Assembly (NCBI GenBank): GCA_050744245.1
Contig: JBOGGX010000243.1
Span: forward strand, 1-31,034
Reading direction: 5' to 3'
DNA from: JBOGGX01 sp050744245
Lineage (GTDB): Bacteria > Actinomycetota > Acidimicrobiia > Acidimicrobiales > JBOGGX01
DNA length: 31,034 nucleotides
Position 1 is the stretch's first letter, and each line of letters starts with the position of its first letter. A model generated the notes under the pieces. The model saw nothing but the letters and a program-made list of their open reading frames with translations, searched no databases and was not told where the DNA came from. The translations under genes were made by a program, and so were the position numbers. Shown here piece after piece: positions 15,146 through 22,508 of this stretch.

Positions 15146-15208
15146 AGGACCTCCCTCCGGGGCGAGCGTACCCAACCCGCCTCGGCGCGCGTGAGAGGCT
15201 GGAGCGGA
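15146..15208. promoter_or_regulatory. Divergent promoter region, glyA / WecA-like
   Basis: On the minus strand TACGCT (15170-15165) is a possible -10 for glyA, which would leave a leader of about 13 bases including the Shine-Dalgarno GGAGG. On the plus strand GGAG (15201-15204) serves GTG 15209. I see no plus-strand -10 or riboswitch in these 63 bases. Confidence 0.35.
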
Positions 15209-16495
15209 GTGTTCACGCCGTACCTCATCGTCTTGGCCGTGGCGTGCGGGACGACGTTCCTGCTCACCCCGGTCGCCCGCCGCATCGCGTTCCGCACCGG
15301 CGCCGTCGTCCGCCCCGACACCCGGCGGGTGCACTCCCGACCGACGCCGACGCTTGGTGGACTGGCCATGATGGGTGGGGTTCTGGCCGGGCTGGCCGTG
15401 GCCTGGTGGCTCCCCGACTTCCGCCCGGTCTTCGACTCGCTGACCGTGCCCGTCGGCGTCGCCCTGGCTGCGGTCGCCATCTTCTCGGTCGGCCTGATCG
15501 ACGACGTCCGCGAGGTGTCGGCCCCGGCCAAGACCGCAGGCATGGTGCTGGCCGGCGGCATCCTGACCGTGGCCGGCATCAGCACCGTCTTCTTCCGGAT
15601 CCCGTTCGGCGGCATCCTCTCGCTCACCCCGGACCTGTCGGCGTTCATCACCGTGCTCTGGGTGGTGGGGATGGCCAACGCCATCAACCTCATCGACGGG
15701 CTCGACGGGCTGGCCGCCGGGATCACGGGCATCGCCGCCGGCGCGTTCTTCCTCTACGGCATCCGGCTCGAACAGGTCGACGTGCTCGCCGCCGGCAACG
15801 TCGGCCCGCTCGTGGCCGTGATCACGCTCGGGATCTGCGTCGGCTTCCTTCCCCACAACTTCCACCCGGCCCGCATCTTCATGGGCGACGCCGGCGCCCT
15901 CCTCCTCGGGTTGCTGATGGCCGCGTCGACCATGGCCGTGGGCGCCTCGACCGATGCCGAGTACGTCGGCTCGACCTTCTTCTTCTTCGCTCCACTGGTG
16001 ATCCCGCTCGTGATCCTCGGGGTGCCGATCCTCGACACCGCCTTCGCCATCGTCCGGCGGGCCACCCGCCGCTCGGGGCTGGCCACCGCGGACAAGGAGC
16101 ATCTCCACCACCGGCTCATGCGCCTGGGACACGGTCACCGCCGCAGCGTGCTCATCCTCTGGGCGTGGACCGCCCTCCTGTCGGCCGTGGTGCTCGTGCC
16201 CACCTACACCGGGCGTGGCGTTCCGCTGATCGCGATGACTGTGGCCGCCCTCGCCCTGTTACTCCTGACCATCTTCCTGCCCGGCCTGCGGCGGGGACGT
16301 CCGCCGCGGGACGGGGAGCGCGCCGACGCGGCCGAATCGGACACGACCGAGCTCGAGCTGCCGGCGGAGGCGCCCACGGTGACGATGGCCGTGCCCTCAC
16401 CCGAGCAGCAACTGGCGGCGACGGTCGACCGCCGCCGGCGCCGCAGCCGTCGGCGCCACGCCCAACGGCGCACGCCCAGACGTCCGGGCGGCTGA
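15209..16495 (+). CDS. wecA: Undecaprenyl-phosphate N-acetylglucosaminyl 1-phosphate transferase (WecA/TagO type)
   Basis: The protein has 428 residues with about eleven membrane segments in the first 370. It belongs to the MraY/WecA/TagO family, which transfers a sugar-1-phosphate from UDP-sugar to undecaprenyl or decaprenyl phosphate to start envelope glycan synthesis. Key motifs are RRVHSRPTPTLGGLAMM, the Asp pair in GLIDDVREVS, NLIDGLDGLAAG, HPARIFMGDAGALLLG and the cytoplasmic His motif EHLHHRLMRLGH. The last 70 residues are an acidic stretch followed by a strongly basic tail (RRRRRSRRRHAQRR). That extension is not part of the catalytic core. The start is GTG 15209 with GGAG 4 bases upstream. 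In Mycobacterium the orthologue starts arabinogalactan synthesis and sits at the same place next to atp. Confidence 0.92.
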   Translation: MFTPYLIVLAVACGTTFLLTPVARRIAFRTGAVVRPDTRRVHSRPTPTLGGLAMMGGVLAGLAVAWWLPDFRPVFDSLTVPVGVALAAVAIFSVGLIDDVREVSAPAKTAGMVLAGGILTVAGISTVFFRIPFGGILSLTPDLSAFITVLWVVGMANAINLIDGLDGLAAGITGIAAGAFFLYGIRLEQVDVLAAGNVGPLVAVITLGICVGFLPHNFHPARIFMGDAGALLLGLLMAASTMAVGASTDAEYVGSTFFFFAPLVIPLVILGVPILDTAFAIVRRATRRSGLATADKEHLHHRLMRLGHGHRRSVLILWAWTALLSAVVLVPTYTGRGVPLIAMTVAALALLLLTIFLPGLRRGRPPRDGERADAAESDTTELELPAEAPTVTMAVPSPEQQLAATVDRRRRRSRRRHAQRRTPRRPGG

Positions 16496-16617
16496 GCGAG
16501 GTCCGGGATCCGCCGCCGACCTCGGCCTCCGGCGTTCTCGGCCTGGTGGAAACGAATCGTGGCGATCACTAGTGTCCCCGGCCGGGTGCAACGGACTGGC
16601 CTTTACCTCCCAGGTAT

Positions 16618-16646
16618 TTGCCCCTCGAAACCAATTCTTGTAGTTT
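16618..16646 (+). promoter_or_regulatory. Candidate promoter of the ATP synthase operon
   Basis: TTGCCC (16618-16623) and TAGTTT (16641-16646) are separated by 17 bases, within an unusually A/T-rich patch (about 16605-16665) of the 212-bp gap after wecA. Transcription would start near 16652, giving a leader of about 55 bases. A small inverted repeat CCGAA-ACC-TTCGG (about 16669-16681) lies in that leader. The rest of the gap (16496-16604) shows nothing I can name. Confidence 0.5.
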
Positions 16647-16707
16647 GCGAAATCATTCACAAGCGTCGCCGAAACCTTCGGCCCGGAGTGAGGGAGCGGT
16701 AGCCGCC

Positions 16708-17085
16708 TTGGAGACGACCGGGCGCACCGACAGGGGAAGCGTCACCAACGCGATCGCCAGGCTGGTGCCCAGGACGGCGCCGCCCGCCGACGTCGACGCC
16801 GACGCCGCCGAGGTCGCCGATCCCCACGCAGAGCGGCGAGCCCTCACCAACGGCTTCGGCGATGCCCTGGCCAAGGCATTCGAGCTGGCGGCCACGCCTG
16901 CGGTCTTCGGATTCCTCGGCTGGCTGCTCGACCGCTGGCTCGGCACGGCGCCGATCTTCCTCCTGGCCCTCGTGGTCATCGTCTTCCTGTACGAGGTCTG
17001 GAAGCTCGCCGACGGCTACACCAGGACGATGGCCGAGCACGAGGCCAGGTTGCTGGGCCACACCAAGAACGACGGGCCGGCATGA
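16708..17085 (+). CDS. AtpZ/AtpI-family small membrane protein
   Basis: From TTG 16708 the protein has 125 residues; the frame is open back to TTG 16618, so the start is uncertain. I prefer 16708 because GGGAG precedes it and the earlier codons look like leader DNA. The N-terminal half is hydrophilic and Asp/Ala-rich. Residues about 70-110 give two membrane segments in the pattern of the ATPase_gene1 family (AFELAATPAVFGFLGWLLDRWLGT, then PIFLLALVVIVFLYEVWKL). Members precede the atp operon and help assembly of the c-ring or Mg2+ supply. Its stop overlaps the next start as ATGA. The position at the head of the operon supports the assignment. Confidence 0.8.
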   Translation: METTGRTDRGSVTNAIARLVPRTAPPADVDADAAEVADPHAERRALTNGFGDALAKAFELAATPAVFGFLGWLLDRWLGTAPIFLLALVVIVFLYEVWKLADGYTRTMAEHEARLLGHTKNDGPA

Positions 17086-17540
17086 GCACCACGCCCGCCA
17101 CCAGGCTCCACCCGGACACGCCGCCGGTCGAACGCCAGATTGCCCTCGACATGGCCAAGCGAGCCGTGCCCCTGGCTCCCGTGCTCATCGCCGTGTCGGC
17201 CCTCATCTGGGGCGCCGACGGTGCGTGGTCGTCACTGGTGGCCGTGGCGATCGTGCTCCTCAACCTGATCGGCGCGGCGCTGGCGATGACGTGGGCCGCC
17301 AAGCGCTCGCTGGCCGCCCTCATGGCCGTCGCCCTCGGCGGCTTCGTGGCGCGGATGGCCGTCGTCGTGGCCATCGTCGCCCTCATCCGCGACGAACCGT
17401 GGGTCGACCTGGTCGCCCTCGGGGCCAACATCCTCGTCACCCAGCTCGGGCTGCTCGTGCTCGAACTGCGCTACGTGTCCGCCTCGCTCGCGTTCCCCGG
17501 TCTCAAGCCGGCCGCCCCGAAGGAGGCTCCTTCCTCGTGA
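17082..17540 (+). CDS. atpI: AtpI-like ATP synthase accessory membrane protein
   Basis: The protein has 152 residues with four predicted membrane segments (about 31-44, 49-71, 79-102 and 107-130) after a short cytoplasmic N-terminus, the arrangement of ATP synthase protein I. These proteins assist c-ring assembly and are not part of the finished enzyme. Sequence similarity in this family is weak, so the call rests on topology, size and position between the first atp-operon gene and atpB. ATG 17082 overlaps the previous stop by 4 bases, and its own TGA overlaps the GTG of atpB by 4 bases, so the three are translationally coupled. A strong AAGGAGG (17519-17525) near its 3' end serves atpB. Confidence 0.75.
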   Translation: MSTTPATRLHPDTPPVERQIALDMAKRAVPLAPVLIAVSALIWGADGAWSSLVAVAIVLLNLIGAALAMTWAAKRSLAALMAVALGGFVARMAVVVAIVALIRDEPWVDLVALGANILVTQLGLLVLELRYVSASLAFPGLKPAAPKEAPSS

Positions 17541-18295
17541 TCTTCGGCCTCGAGTTCCCGCCGATCAGCCACACCGTCGAATGGCCGGACATCTTCGGGA
17601 GCGGCCCGTTCGCGGTGAACAAGGTCGTGCTCCTGATGTGGCTGTCGGTGGTGATCGTGTTCGTGTTCTTCTATGTCGCCTCCCGCCGTCAGGAACTGGT
17701 CCCGACCGGGGTGCGCAACGTCGCCGAGTCTGCGGTCAACTTCATCCGCGAGGGAATCGTGCTCCAGACCATGGGGCCAGAAGGGCTGCCGTGGACACCG
17801 TTCCTCCTGACGATGTTCAGCTTCATCCTGGTCTGCAACATCTGGGAGGTCATCCCCGCGATCCAGATGCCCGTGAACGCCAGGATCGCCCTGCCCGCCT
17901 TCATGGCGGTGCTCGTGTGGTTCCTGTTCAACTTCGTCGGCATCAAGAGCCAGGGCTTCCTCGGCTACTTCAAGTCGATGTTGTTCCCGCCGGGAGTGCC
18001 CAAGGCCCTCTACATCCTGGTGACGCCGATCGAGTTCGTGTCGGTGATCTTCGTCCGACCGCTGTCGCTCGCGGTCCGGCTCTTCGCCAACATGCTCGCC
18101 GGCCACCTGCTGCTCATCAGCTTCGCCGTCATCACCTCGGCGTTGTGGTCGTCGACCTACGTGCTGGCCATCCTGCCGCTCGGCCTGCTCATCGCCCTGA
18201 CCGGCTTCGAGATCCTGGTGGCCGTCCTCCAGGCGTTCATCTTCACCATCCTCACCTCCGTCTACATCGGCGGCGCCATGCATCCCGAGCACTGA
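17537..18295 (+). CDS. atpB: F0F1 ATP synthase subunit a
   Basis: The protein has 252 residues from GTG 17537. This is the membrane stator subunit that provides the proton half-channels next to the c-ring. The essential arginine is R181 in PLSLAVRLFANMLAGH, and the preceding segment LVTPIEFVSVIFVRP is typical. The ending FTILTSVYIGGAMHPEH is also standard. Five to six membrane helices are visible. The frame is open far upstream (to 16862), but the family N-terminus (IFGLEFPPISHTVEWP) and the AAGGAGG 11 bases before GTG 17537 fix the start. It overlaps the upstream gene by 4 bases and precedes atpE by 21. Confidence 0.96.
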   Translation: MIFGLEFPPISHTVEWPDIFGSGPFAVNKVVLLMWLSVVIVFVFFYVASRRQELVPTGVRNVAESAVNFIREGIVLQTMGPEGLPWTPFLLTMFSFILVCNIWEVIPAIQMPVNARIALPAFMAVLVWFLFNFVGIKSQGFLGYFKSMLFPPGVPKALYILVTPIEFVSVIFVRPLSLAVRLFANMLAGHLLLISFAVITSALWSSTYVLAILPLGLLIALTGFEILVAVLQAFIFTILTSVYIGGAMHPEH

Positions 18296-18316
18296 TCATG
18301 AAGAAGGAGAACCCCG

Positions 18317-18574
18317 TTGCTTGAAGTCCTCGCACAGCAAGGTGCCGGCGAGCTGGAGGCCGGGCTCACGGCCGTCGGTCGCGGCATCGTCTACGGCGGC
18401 GCGGCCATCGGCCCCGGCATCGGCATCGGCATCGTGGTCGGGAATGCCATCACGGCCATGGCCCGTCAACCGGAGGCCGCAGGCATGGTGCGCACCACCA
18501 TGTTCCTGGGCATCGCCTTCACCGAGGCGCTCGCCCTCTTCGGCTTCGTCCTCGCGTTCATCATCTCCGGCTAG
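18317..18574 (+). CDS. atpE: F0F1 ATP synthase subunit c
   Basis: The protein has 85 residues with two helices forming the rotor-ring monomer. Helix 1 has the glycine-rich packing motif (GGAAIGPGIGIGIVVG). The loop is ARQPEA (49-54). Helix 2 carries the ion-binding carboxylate E70 in GIAFTEALALFGFV. The residue after the Glu is Ala and helix 1 lacks the Gln of Na+ enzymes, so it should be proton-coupled. The start is TTG 18317 with AAGGAGA (18304-18310) at good spacing, an unusual start codon for so highly expressed a gene. The N-terminus is a little longer than in E. coli, as in other Actinobacteria. Confidence 0.96.
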   Translation: MLEVLAQQGAGELEAGLTAVGRGIVYGGAAIGPGIGIGIVVGNAITAMARQPEAAGMVRTTMFLGIAFTEALALFGFVLAFIISG

Positions 18575-18585
18575 TGGGAGGCGAC

Positions 18586-19248
18586 GTGCGACTACGTCTG
18601 GTGTTCACGGGGGCCGCGGTCGCCGTCCTCACCGTGTTCGGGGCGGCGGGGGCGGCCCACGCCCAGGAGGAGGGCGAGGAGCTCACCCACGAGGCCGAGG
18701 AGTGCATCGAGATCCTCGAGGGGGGCGGCTCGGTCGACGACTGCCAGGAGGCGCCCAGCCTGATCCTGCCGGCGACCAACGAGCTGATCTGGGGGGCGAT
18801 CTCGTTCGCCGCGGTCGTGTTCCTCCTGTACCGGTTCGCCTGGCCCGGGATCAAGAAGGGTCTCGACGCCCGTTCCGAGCGCATCCGTGACGACTTGGAG
18901 GAGGCCGAGCGGGCCCGGGTCGAGGCCGAGGGGCTGCTCGAGGAGTACAAGGCCAAGCTGGCCGAGGCCAGGAGCGAGTCGTCGAGGCTGATCGAGGACG
19001 CCAGGCAGGCCGCCGACGAGCTCAGGCGCGATCTCGAGGCCAGGGCGGACGCCGAGATCGCCGAGATCCGCCAGCGGGCCGCGGCCGACGTCGAGGCGGC
19101 CAAGGCCCAGGCCCTCCAGGACCTCAAGGGCGAGGTGGCCAGCATCGCCATGGGCGCGACCGAGATGTTGGTGCGGCGCAACCTCGACCGCAACACCCAG
19201 ATGGGCCTGGTCGAGGACTACATCAACCAAGTGGCAGCCAGGAACTGA
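18586..19248 (+). CDS. atpF: F0F1 ATP synthase subunit b with N-terminal signal-like extension
   Basis: From GTG 18586 (GGGAGG five to six bases upstream) the protein has 220 residues. An in-frame GTG at 18574 overlaps the atpE stop but lacks a Shine-Dalgarno. The core is normal: a membrane helix (LIWGAISFAAVVFLLYRF, about 67-84) and a long charged coiled-coil stalk (about 90-205) that links F0 to F1. Unlike E. coli AtpF, about 65 residues precede the helix. Residues 1-26 look like a cleavable signal peptide ending AHA, followed by an acidic extracytoplasmic stretch with two cysteines (C40, C53). Those could form a disulfide. Whether the signal is cleaved cannot be judged here. Confidence 0.94.
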   Translation: MRLRLVFTGAAVAVLTVFGAAGAAHAQEEGEELTHEAEECIEILEGGGSVDDCQEAPSLILPATNELIWGAISFAAVVFLLYRFAWPGIKKGLDARSERIRDDLEEAERARVEAEGLLEEYKAKLAEARSESSRLIEDARQAADELRRDLEARADAEIAEIRQRAAADVEAAKAQALQDLKGEVASIAMGATEMLVRRNLDRNTQMGLVEDYINQVAARN

Positions 19249-19259
19249 GCCGGTAACCA

Positions 19260-19793
19260 ATGGCGCGCAACGACGATCGCACCACCGCCTACGCGGAGGC
19301 CATGTTCGGTGTGGCCCAGGCCGAGGGCGACCTGGCCGAGGTCGAGGACGAGCTGTTCCGGTTCGCCCGGGCGCTCGAGACCAACGACGAGCTGCGCGAC
19401 ACCCTCACCGACGCCCGCATCCCGGTGAGCAGGCGGCAGCAGATCGTCGAGGACCTCCTCGGACACCAGGCCCAGCCGGTGACGGTCGCGCTCGCGTCGA
19501 TGGCGGTCGGCACCGGGCGGGGCCGCGACCTGCCCGCGATCATCGACGAGCTGGTGCGCATGAGCGCGGCCCAGGCCGAGAAGGAGGTGGCCGAGGTGCG
19601 CTCGGCCATCGATCTCGACGCCTCGCAGAGGTCCCGACTGGCCGAGGCGCTCGAGAAGGCGACGGGAAAGGCGGTCGAGGTCAAGGTCGTCGTCGATCCG
19701 AGCGTGCTCGGCGGCGTCGTCGCCACCATCGGCGACACCGTGATCGACGGCTCGGTCAGGACCAGGCTCGAGCAGCTCAAGAGCACGATCTGA
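19260..19793 (+). CDS. atpH: F0F1 ATP synthase subunit delta
   Basis: The protein has 177 residues, the usual size of a free delta (OSCP) subunit; it is not fused to b as in Mycobacterium. It joins the top of F1 to the peripheral stalk. The N-terminal helical domain opens TTAYAEAMFGVAQAEGDL. The C-terminal signature VDPSVLGGVVATIGDTVIDGSVRTRL is fully conserved. ATG 19260 lies 11 bases after atpF with no clear Shine-Dalgarno, so re-initiation by ribosomes finishing atpF is likely. A purine-rich 59-base spacer follows before atpA. Confidence 0.96.
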   Translation: MARNDDRTTAYAEAMFGVAQAEGDLAEVEDELFRFARALETNDELRDTLTDARIPVSRRQQIVEDLLGHQAQPVTVALASMAVGTGRGRDLPAIIDELVRMSAAQAEKEVAEVRSAIDLDASQRSRLAEALEKATGKAVEVKVVVDPSVLGGVVATIGDTVIDGSVRTRLEQLKSTI

Positions 19794-19852
19794 ACCCGGA
19801 CCAAGAGCACCCAGAGGACGAGGAAGACAAGCAAGAGGAGAGCGACGAGCCC

Positions 19853-21409
19853 ATGGCCGAGCTCACGATCAACACCGACGATGTCACCGCCGCGCTGCGC
19901 AGGAACCTCGAGGGGTTCAGCCCCGACGTGTCGATCGCCCAGGTCGGGCGGATCCTCGAGGTCGGCGACGGCATCGCCCGGGTGTCCGGCCTGCCCGAAG
20001 CGGCGGTGAACGAGCTGCTCGAGTTCGAGGACGGGTCGCTCGGGATCGCCCTCAACCTCGACGAGGAGTCGATCGGCACCGTGATCCTGGGCGGGGGAGA
20101 GCACGTCGAGGAGGGCCAGACGGTCAAGGCCACCGGCCGCATCCTGTCGGTGCCCGTGGGCGACGAGCTGCTCGGCCGGGTCGTCAACAGCCTCGGTGTT
20201 CCGATCGACGGCAAGGGTCCCGTCACCGCGTCGACGACCCGCCGGCTCGAGATCCAGGCGCCGGGCATCACCGGGCGCAAGCCGGTGCACGAGCCGCTGC
20301 AGACCGGCAACAAGGCCATCGACTCGATGACGCCGATCGGGCGCGGTCAGCGCGAGCTGATCATCGGCGACCGCAAGACGGGCAAGACCACCGTCGCCAT
20401 CGACACGATCCTGAACCAGAAGGGTCAGGGCGTGAAGTGCGTCTACGTCGCCATCGGCCAGAAGGGCTCGACCGTGGCCAACACGGTGGCCACCCTGGCC
20501 GACCACGGCGCCCTCGACTACACGGTGGTCGTCAGCGCCCCGGCGTCCGATCCGGCGCCGTTCAAGTACCTGGCGCCCTACTCGGGCTGCGCCATGGGCC
20601 AGCACTGGATGGAGAGCGGCGAGCACGCGCTGGTCATCTACGACGACCTGTCGAAGCAGGCCGAGGCCTACCGGCAGCTCTCGCTGCTGCTGCGCCGGCC
20701 GCCGGGCCGCGAGGCCTATCCGGGTGACGTGTTCTACCTCCACTCCCGGCTGCTCGAGCGGGCGGCCAAGCTGTCCGACGACATGGGCGCGGGCTCGTTG
20801 ACCGCGCTGCCGATCATCGAGACCAAGGCGGGCGACGTCACCGCCTACATCCCCACCAACGTGATCTCGATCACCGACGGCCAGATCTACCTGATCGACG
20901 ACCTGTTCAAGGCCGGGGTCCGGCCCGCGGTCGACGTCGGCATCTCGGTGTCCCGGGTGGGCGGCGCGGCCCAGATCAAGGCGATGAAGACGGTGTCGGG
21001 CGGGCTCAAGATCGACCTGGCCCAGTTCCGCGAGCTGGAGGCGTTCGCCACGTTCGGGTCCGAGCTCGACCAGATCTCGCGGGCGCAGCTCGACCGCGGC
21101 TACCGCCTGACCGAGCTGCTCAAGCAGCAGCAGAACTCGCCGATGCCGGTCGAGGAGCAGGTGGTGGTGATCTACGCGGGCACCCGGGGCTACCTCGACG
21201 ACATCCCGACCGTCGACGTGCGCCGCTTCGAGCAGAACCTGCTCGAGTTCATGCGGACCCGGCGGCGCAGGGTCCTCGACGACATCCGCGACAGCGGCGC
21301 CCTGCCCGACGAGAAGGAGCTCGACGACGCCATCGGCGAGCTCAAGGAGATGTTCGAGCCGTCCACCACCGACACCGAAACCGAGGCAGGAAGAGAGGAA
21401 GCCGAATGA
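19853..21409 (+). CDS. atpA: F0F1 ATP synthase subunit alpha
   Basis: The protein has 518 residues and is the non-catalytic nucleotide-binding subunit of the F1 hexamer. The P-loop GDRKTGKT is at 172-179 within PIGRGQRELIIGDRKTGKT. ALVIYDDLSKQAEAYRQLSLLLRRPPGREAYPGDVFYLHSRLLER is intact, as is the arginine-finger region ISVSRVGGAAQIKAMK. The frame is open upstream as a very acidic reading (PEDEEDKQEESDEP) but offers no conventional start before ATG 19853, whose best Shine-Dalgarno (AGGAGAG) is 14 bases away. Its last bases contain AGAGGAA followed by ATGA, which starts a mini-ORF and not atpG. Confidence 0.98.
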   Translation: MAELTINTDDVTAALRRNLEGFSPDVSIAQVGRILEVGDGIARVSGLPEAAVNELLEFEDGSLGIALNLDEESIGTVILGGGEHVEEGQTVKATGRILSVPVGDELLGRVVNSLGVPIDGKGPVTASTTRRLEIQAPGITGRKPVHEPLQTGNKAIDSMTPIGRGQRELIIGDRKTGKTTVAIDTILNQKGQGVKCVYVAIGQKGSTVANTVATLADHGALDYTVVVSAPASDPAPFKYLAPYSGCAMGQHWMESGEHALVIYDDLSKQAEAYRQLSLLLRRPPGREAYPGDVFYLHSRLLERAAKLSDDMGAGSLTALPIIETKAGDVTAYIPTNVISITDGQIYLIDDLFKAGVRPAVDVGISVSRVGGAAQIKAMKTVSGGLKIDLAQFRELEAFATFGSELDQISRAQLDRGYRLTELLKQQQNSPMPVEEQVVVIYAGTRGYLDDIPTVDVRRFEQNLLEFMRTRRRRVLDDIRDSGALPDEKELDDAIGELKEMFEPSTTDTETEAGREEAE

Positions 21410-21522
21410 CCGGGGTCGGGCTTGCGAGGCTGCGCAGCCGCCAGGCGGAGCAGCGAGACGAGCGCTTGTCGGTTGCGCGAAGCGCCGCGCCGGCGAGGCG
21501 AAGCCGAGTGGCGCCAACGTAA
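21406..21522 (+). CDS. Mini-ORF bridging atpA and atpG
   Basis: This 38-codon frame starts at ATG 21406, overlapping the atpA stop as ATGA, with the strong Shine-Dalgarno AGAGGAA five bases upstream. It ends at TAA 21520-21522, overlapping the atpG ATG as TAATG. The peptide is Arg/Ala/Ser-rich (MTGVGLARLRSRQAEQRDER at the start) and resembles nothing I know. The stretch is out of frame with both neighbours and is made of palindromic DNA. AtpG itself has no Shine-Dalgarno, so translation of this frame probably delivers ribosomes to atpG. Translation is inferred from signals only, and a peptide function is doubtful. Confidence 0.4.
   Translation: MTGVGLARLRSRQAEQRDERLSVARSAAPARRSRVAPT
21428..21518. 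repeat. REP-like cluster of small palindromes
   Basis: The insert contains GGCTGCGCAGCC (21428-21439, perfect), CCGCC-A-GGCGG (21438-21448), GCGC-GAA-GCGC (21475-21485) and GGC-GAA-GCC (21497-21505). GTTGCGC (21472-21478) can also pair with GCGCCAAC (21511-21518) with one bulged base, next to the atpG start. Two copies of GCGAAGC, known as an unusually stable DNA mini-hairpin, are present. Composition differs from the flanking genes, suggesting an inserted repetitive element. Confidence 0.55.
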
Positions 21523-22508
21523 TGGCGGGGGGGCAGGAGCGCGTCCTGCGCCGTCGGATCAGGTCGATCAACCAGACCAAGAAGATCACCGGCGCGATGG
21601 AGCTCATCGCCGCGTCCCGCATCGTCCGGGCCCAGCAGCGGGTGGCCGCGGCCCGGCCCTACAGCGAGAGCATCACCGAGGTCATCCGCAACCTGGCCGC
21701 CGGCGGCGCCGGCACCAGCCACGCCCTGCTGCGCCAGCCCGACGACATCGGCACGGTCGCCTACGTGGTGATCACGGCCGACCGGGGACTGTGCGGGGCG
21801 TACAACAACAACGTGGTCCGGGCGGCCGAACGGGCCATGCGCCGCCAGCAGGCCGACGGTCGCCAGACCCGGCTCTATGTCGTGGGTAGGAAGGGCCTCA
21901 ACTACTTCCGCTTCCGCGGCTGGACCGTCGCGGCCGGCTTCGTCGGCGTCACCGACCGTCCCACCTACGAGCGGGCCCGTGAGATCGGCGAGGTCGTCGC
22001 CGCGGCGTTCAACGACGCCGCGGTCGACACGGTCGAGGTCGTCTACACCCAGTTCCTGTCGGCCGGGAGCCAGCGGGTCGTCACCCGCCGGTTCATGCCG
22101 CTCGACGCCGAGGCCCTGACCGGGCCGGAGGGGGCGGGCCCGCTCTACGAGTTCGAGCCGGGCCCGGGCCAGATCCTCGAGCATCTGCTGCCCCGCTATG
22201 TCGAGGCCCGCCTGTTCGCGGCGTTGCTCGAGGCGTCGGCGTCGCAGCACGCGGCCCAGCAGCGGGCGATGAAGGCGGCCACCGACAACGCCGAGGACCT
22301 GATCGTGAGCCTGAGCAGGATCATGAACCGGGCCCGACAGGACGCCATCACCACGGAGATCATGGAGATCGTCGGCGGCGCCGAGGCGCTGCGGCGGTCA
22401 CGGGCCGCGGCGGCCGGGGTCGAGCCCGACCTCCTGCTGGACCAGACGACGCCCGGCCACCTGTTCGAGATTCGCGAGCGACGACGACAACGAGGACACC
22501 GAGCATGA
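21522..22508 (+). CDS. atpG: F0F1 ATP synthase subunit gamma
   Basis: The protein has 328 residues, slightly longer than the usual 290-310, and forms the central rotor shaft that couples c-ring rotation to the catalytic sites. The N-terminal helix RRRIRSINQTKKITGAMELIAASRI and the segment VVITADRGLCGAYNNNVVR are classic. The C-terminal helix SQHAAQQRAMKAATDNAEDLI is intact. ATG 21522 is fixed by the family N-terminus but lacks a Shine-Dalgarno; the start overlaps the stop of the mini-ORF 21406-21522. Its own TGA overlaps the atpD ATG by 4 bases. The residues after about 295 form a tail with no clear counterpart in E. coli. Confidence 0.97.
   Translation: MAGGQERVLRRRIRSINQTKKITGAMELIAASRIVRAQQRVAAARPYSESITEVIRNLAAGGAGTSHALLRQPDDIGTVAYVVITADRGLCGAYNNNVVRAAERAMRRQQADGRQTRLYVVGRKGLNYFRFRGWTVAAGFVGVTDRPTYERAREIGEVVAAAFNDAAVDTVEVVYTQFLSAGSQRVVTRRFMPLDAEALTGPEGAGPLYEFEPGPGQILEHLLPRYVEARLFAALLEASASQHAAQQRAMKAATDNAEDLIVSLSRIMNRARQDAITTEIMEIVGGAEALRRSRAAAAGVEPDLLLDQTTPGHLFEIRERRRQRGHRA

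Noticed and set aside
15146..16138. Long open frame upstream of glyA on the minus strand (to 16138), suggesting a 758-residue protein
   Set aside because: It is antisense to the WecA-like gene, has a low-complexity Asp/His/Arg-rich translation, and GlyA has a clear start with Shine-Dalgarno at 15145.
16618..16707. TTG 16618 as start of the first atp-operon gene
   Set aside because: Those codons coincide with the A/T-rich promoter candidate and show no protein-like composition; TTG 16708 has a Shine-Dalgarno-like GGGAG.
18298..18324. Tiny frame (MKKENPVA) overlapping the atpE start, a possible third coupling mini-ORF
   Set aside because: It has no Shine-Dalgarno of its own, and atpE has a good one (AAGGAGA) at correct spacing before TTG 18317, so no coupling device is needed.
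19794..19852. Acidic reading frame before atpA (PEDEEDKQEESDEP) as a longer AtpA N-terminus
   Set aside because: There is no ATG, GTG or TTG in frame before 19853, and AtpA proteins normally begin near MAELTI.
19289..21622. 777-residue open frame antisense to atpH-atpA
   Set aside because: Translation is the His/Asp/Arg-rich type produced by the complement of GC-biased codons; the sense genes are unmistakable.
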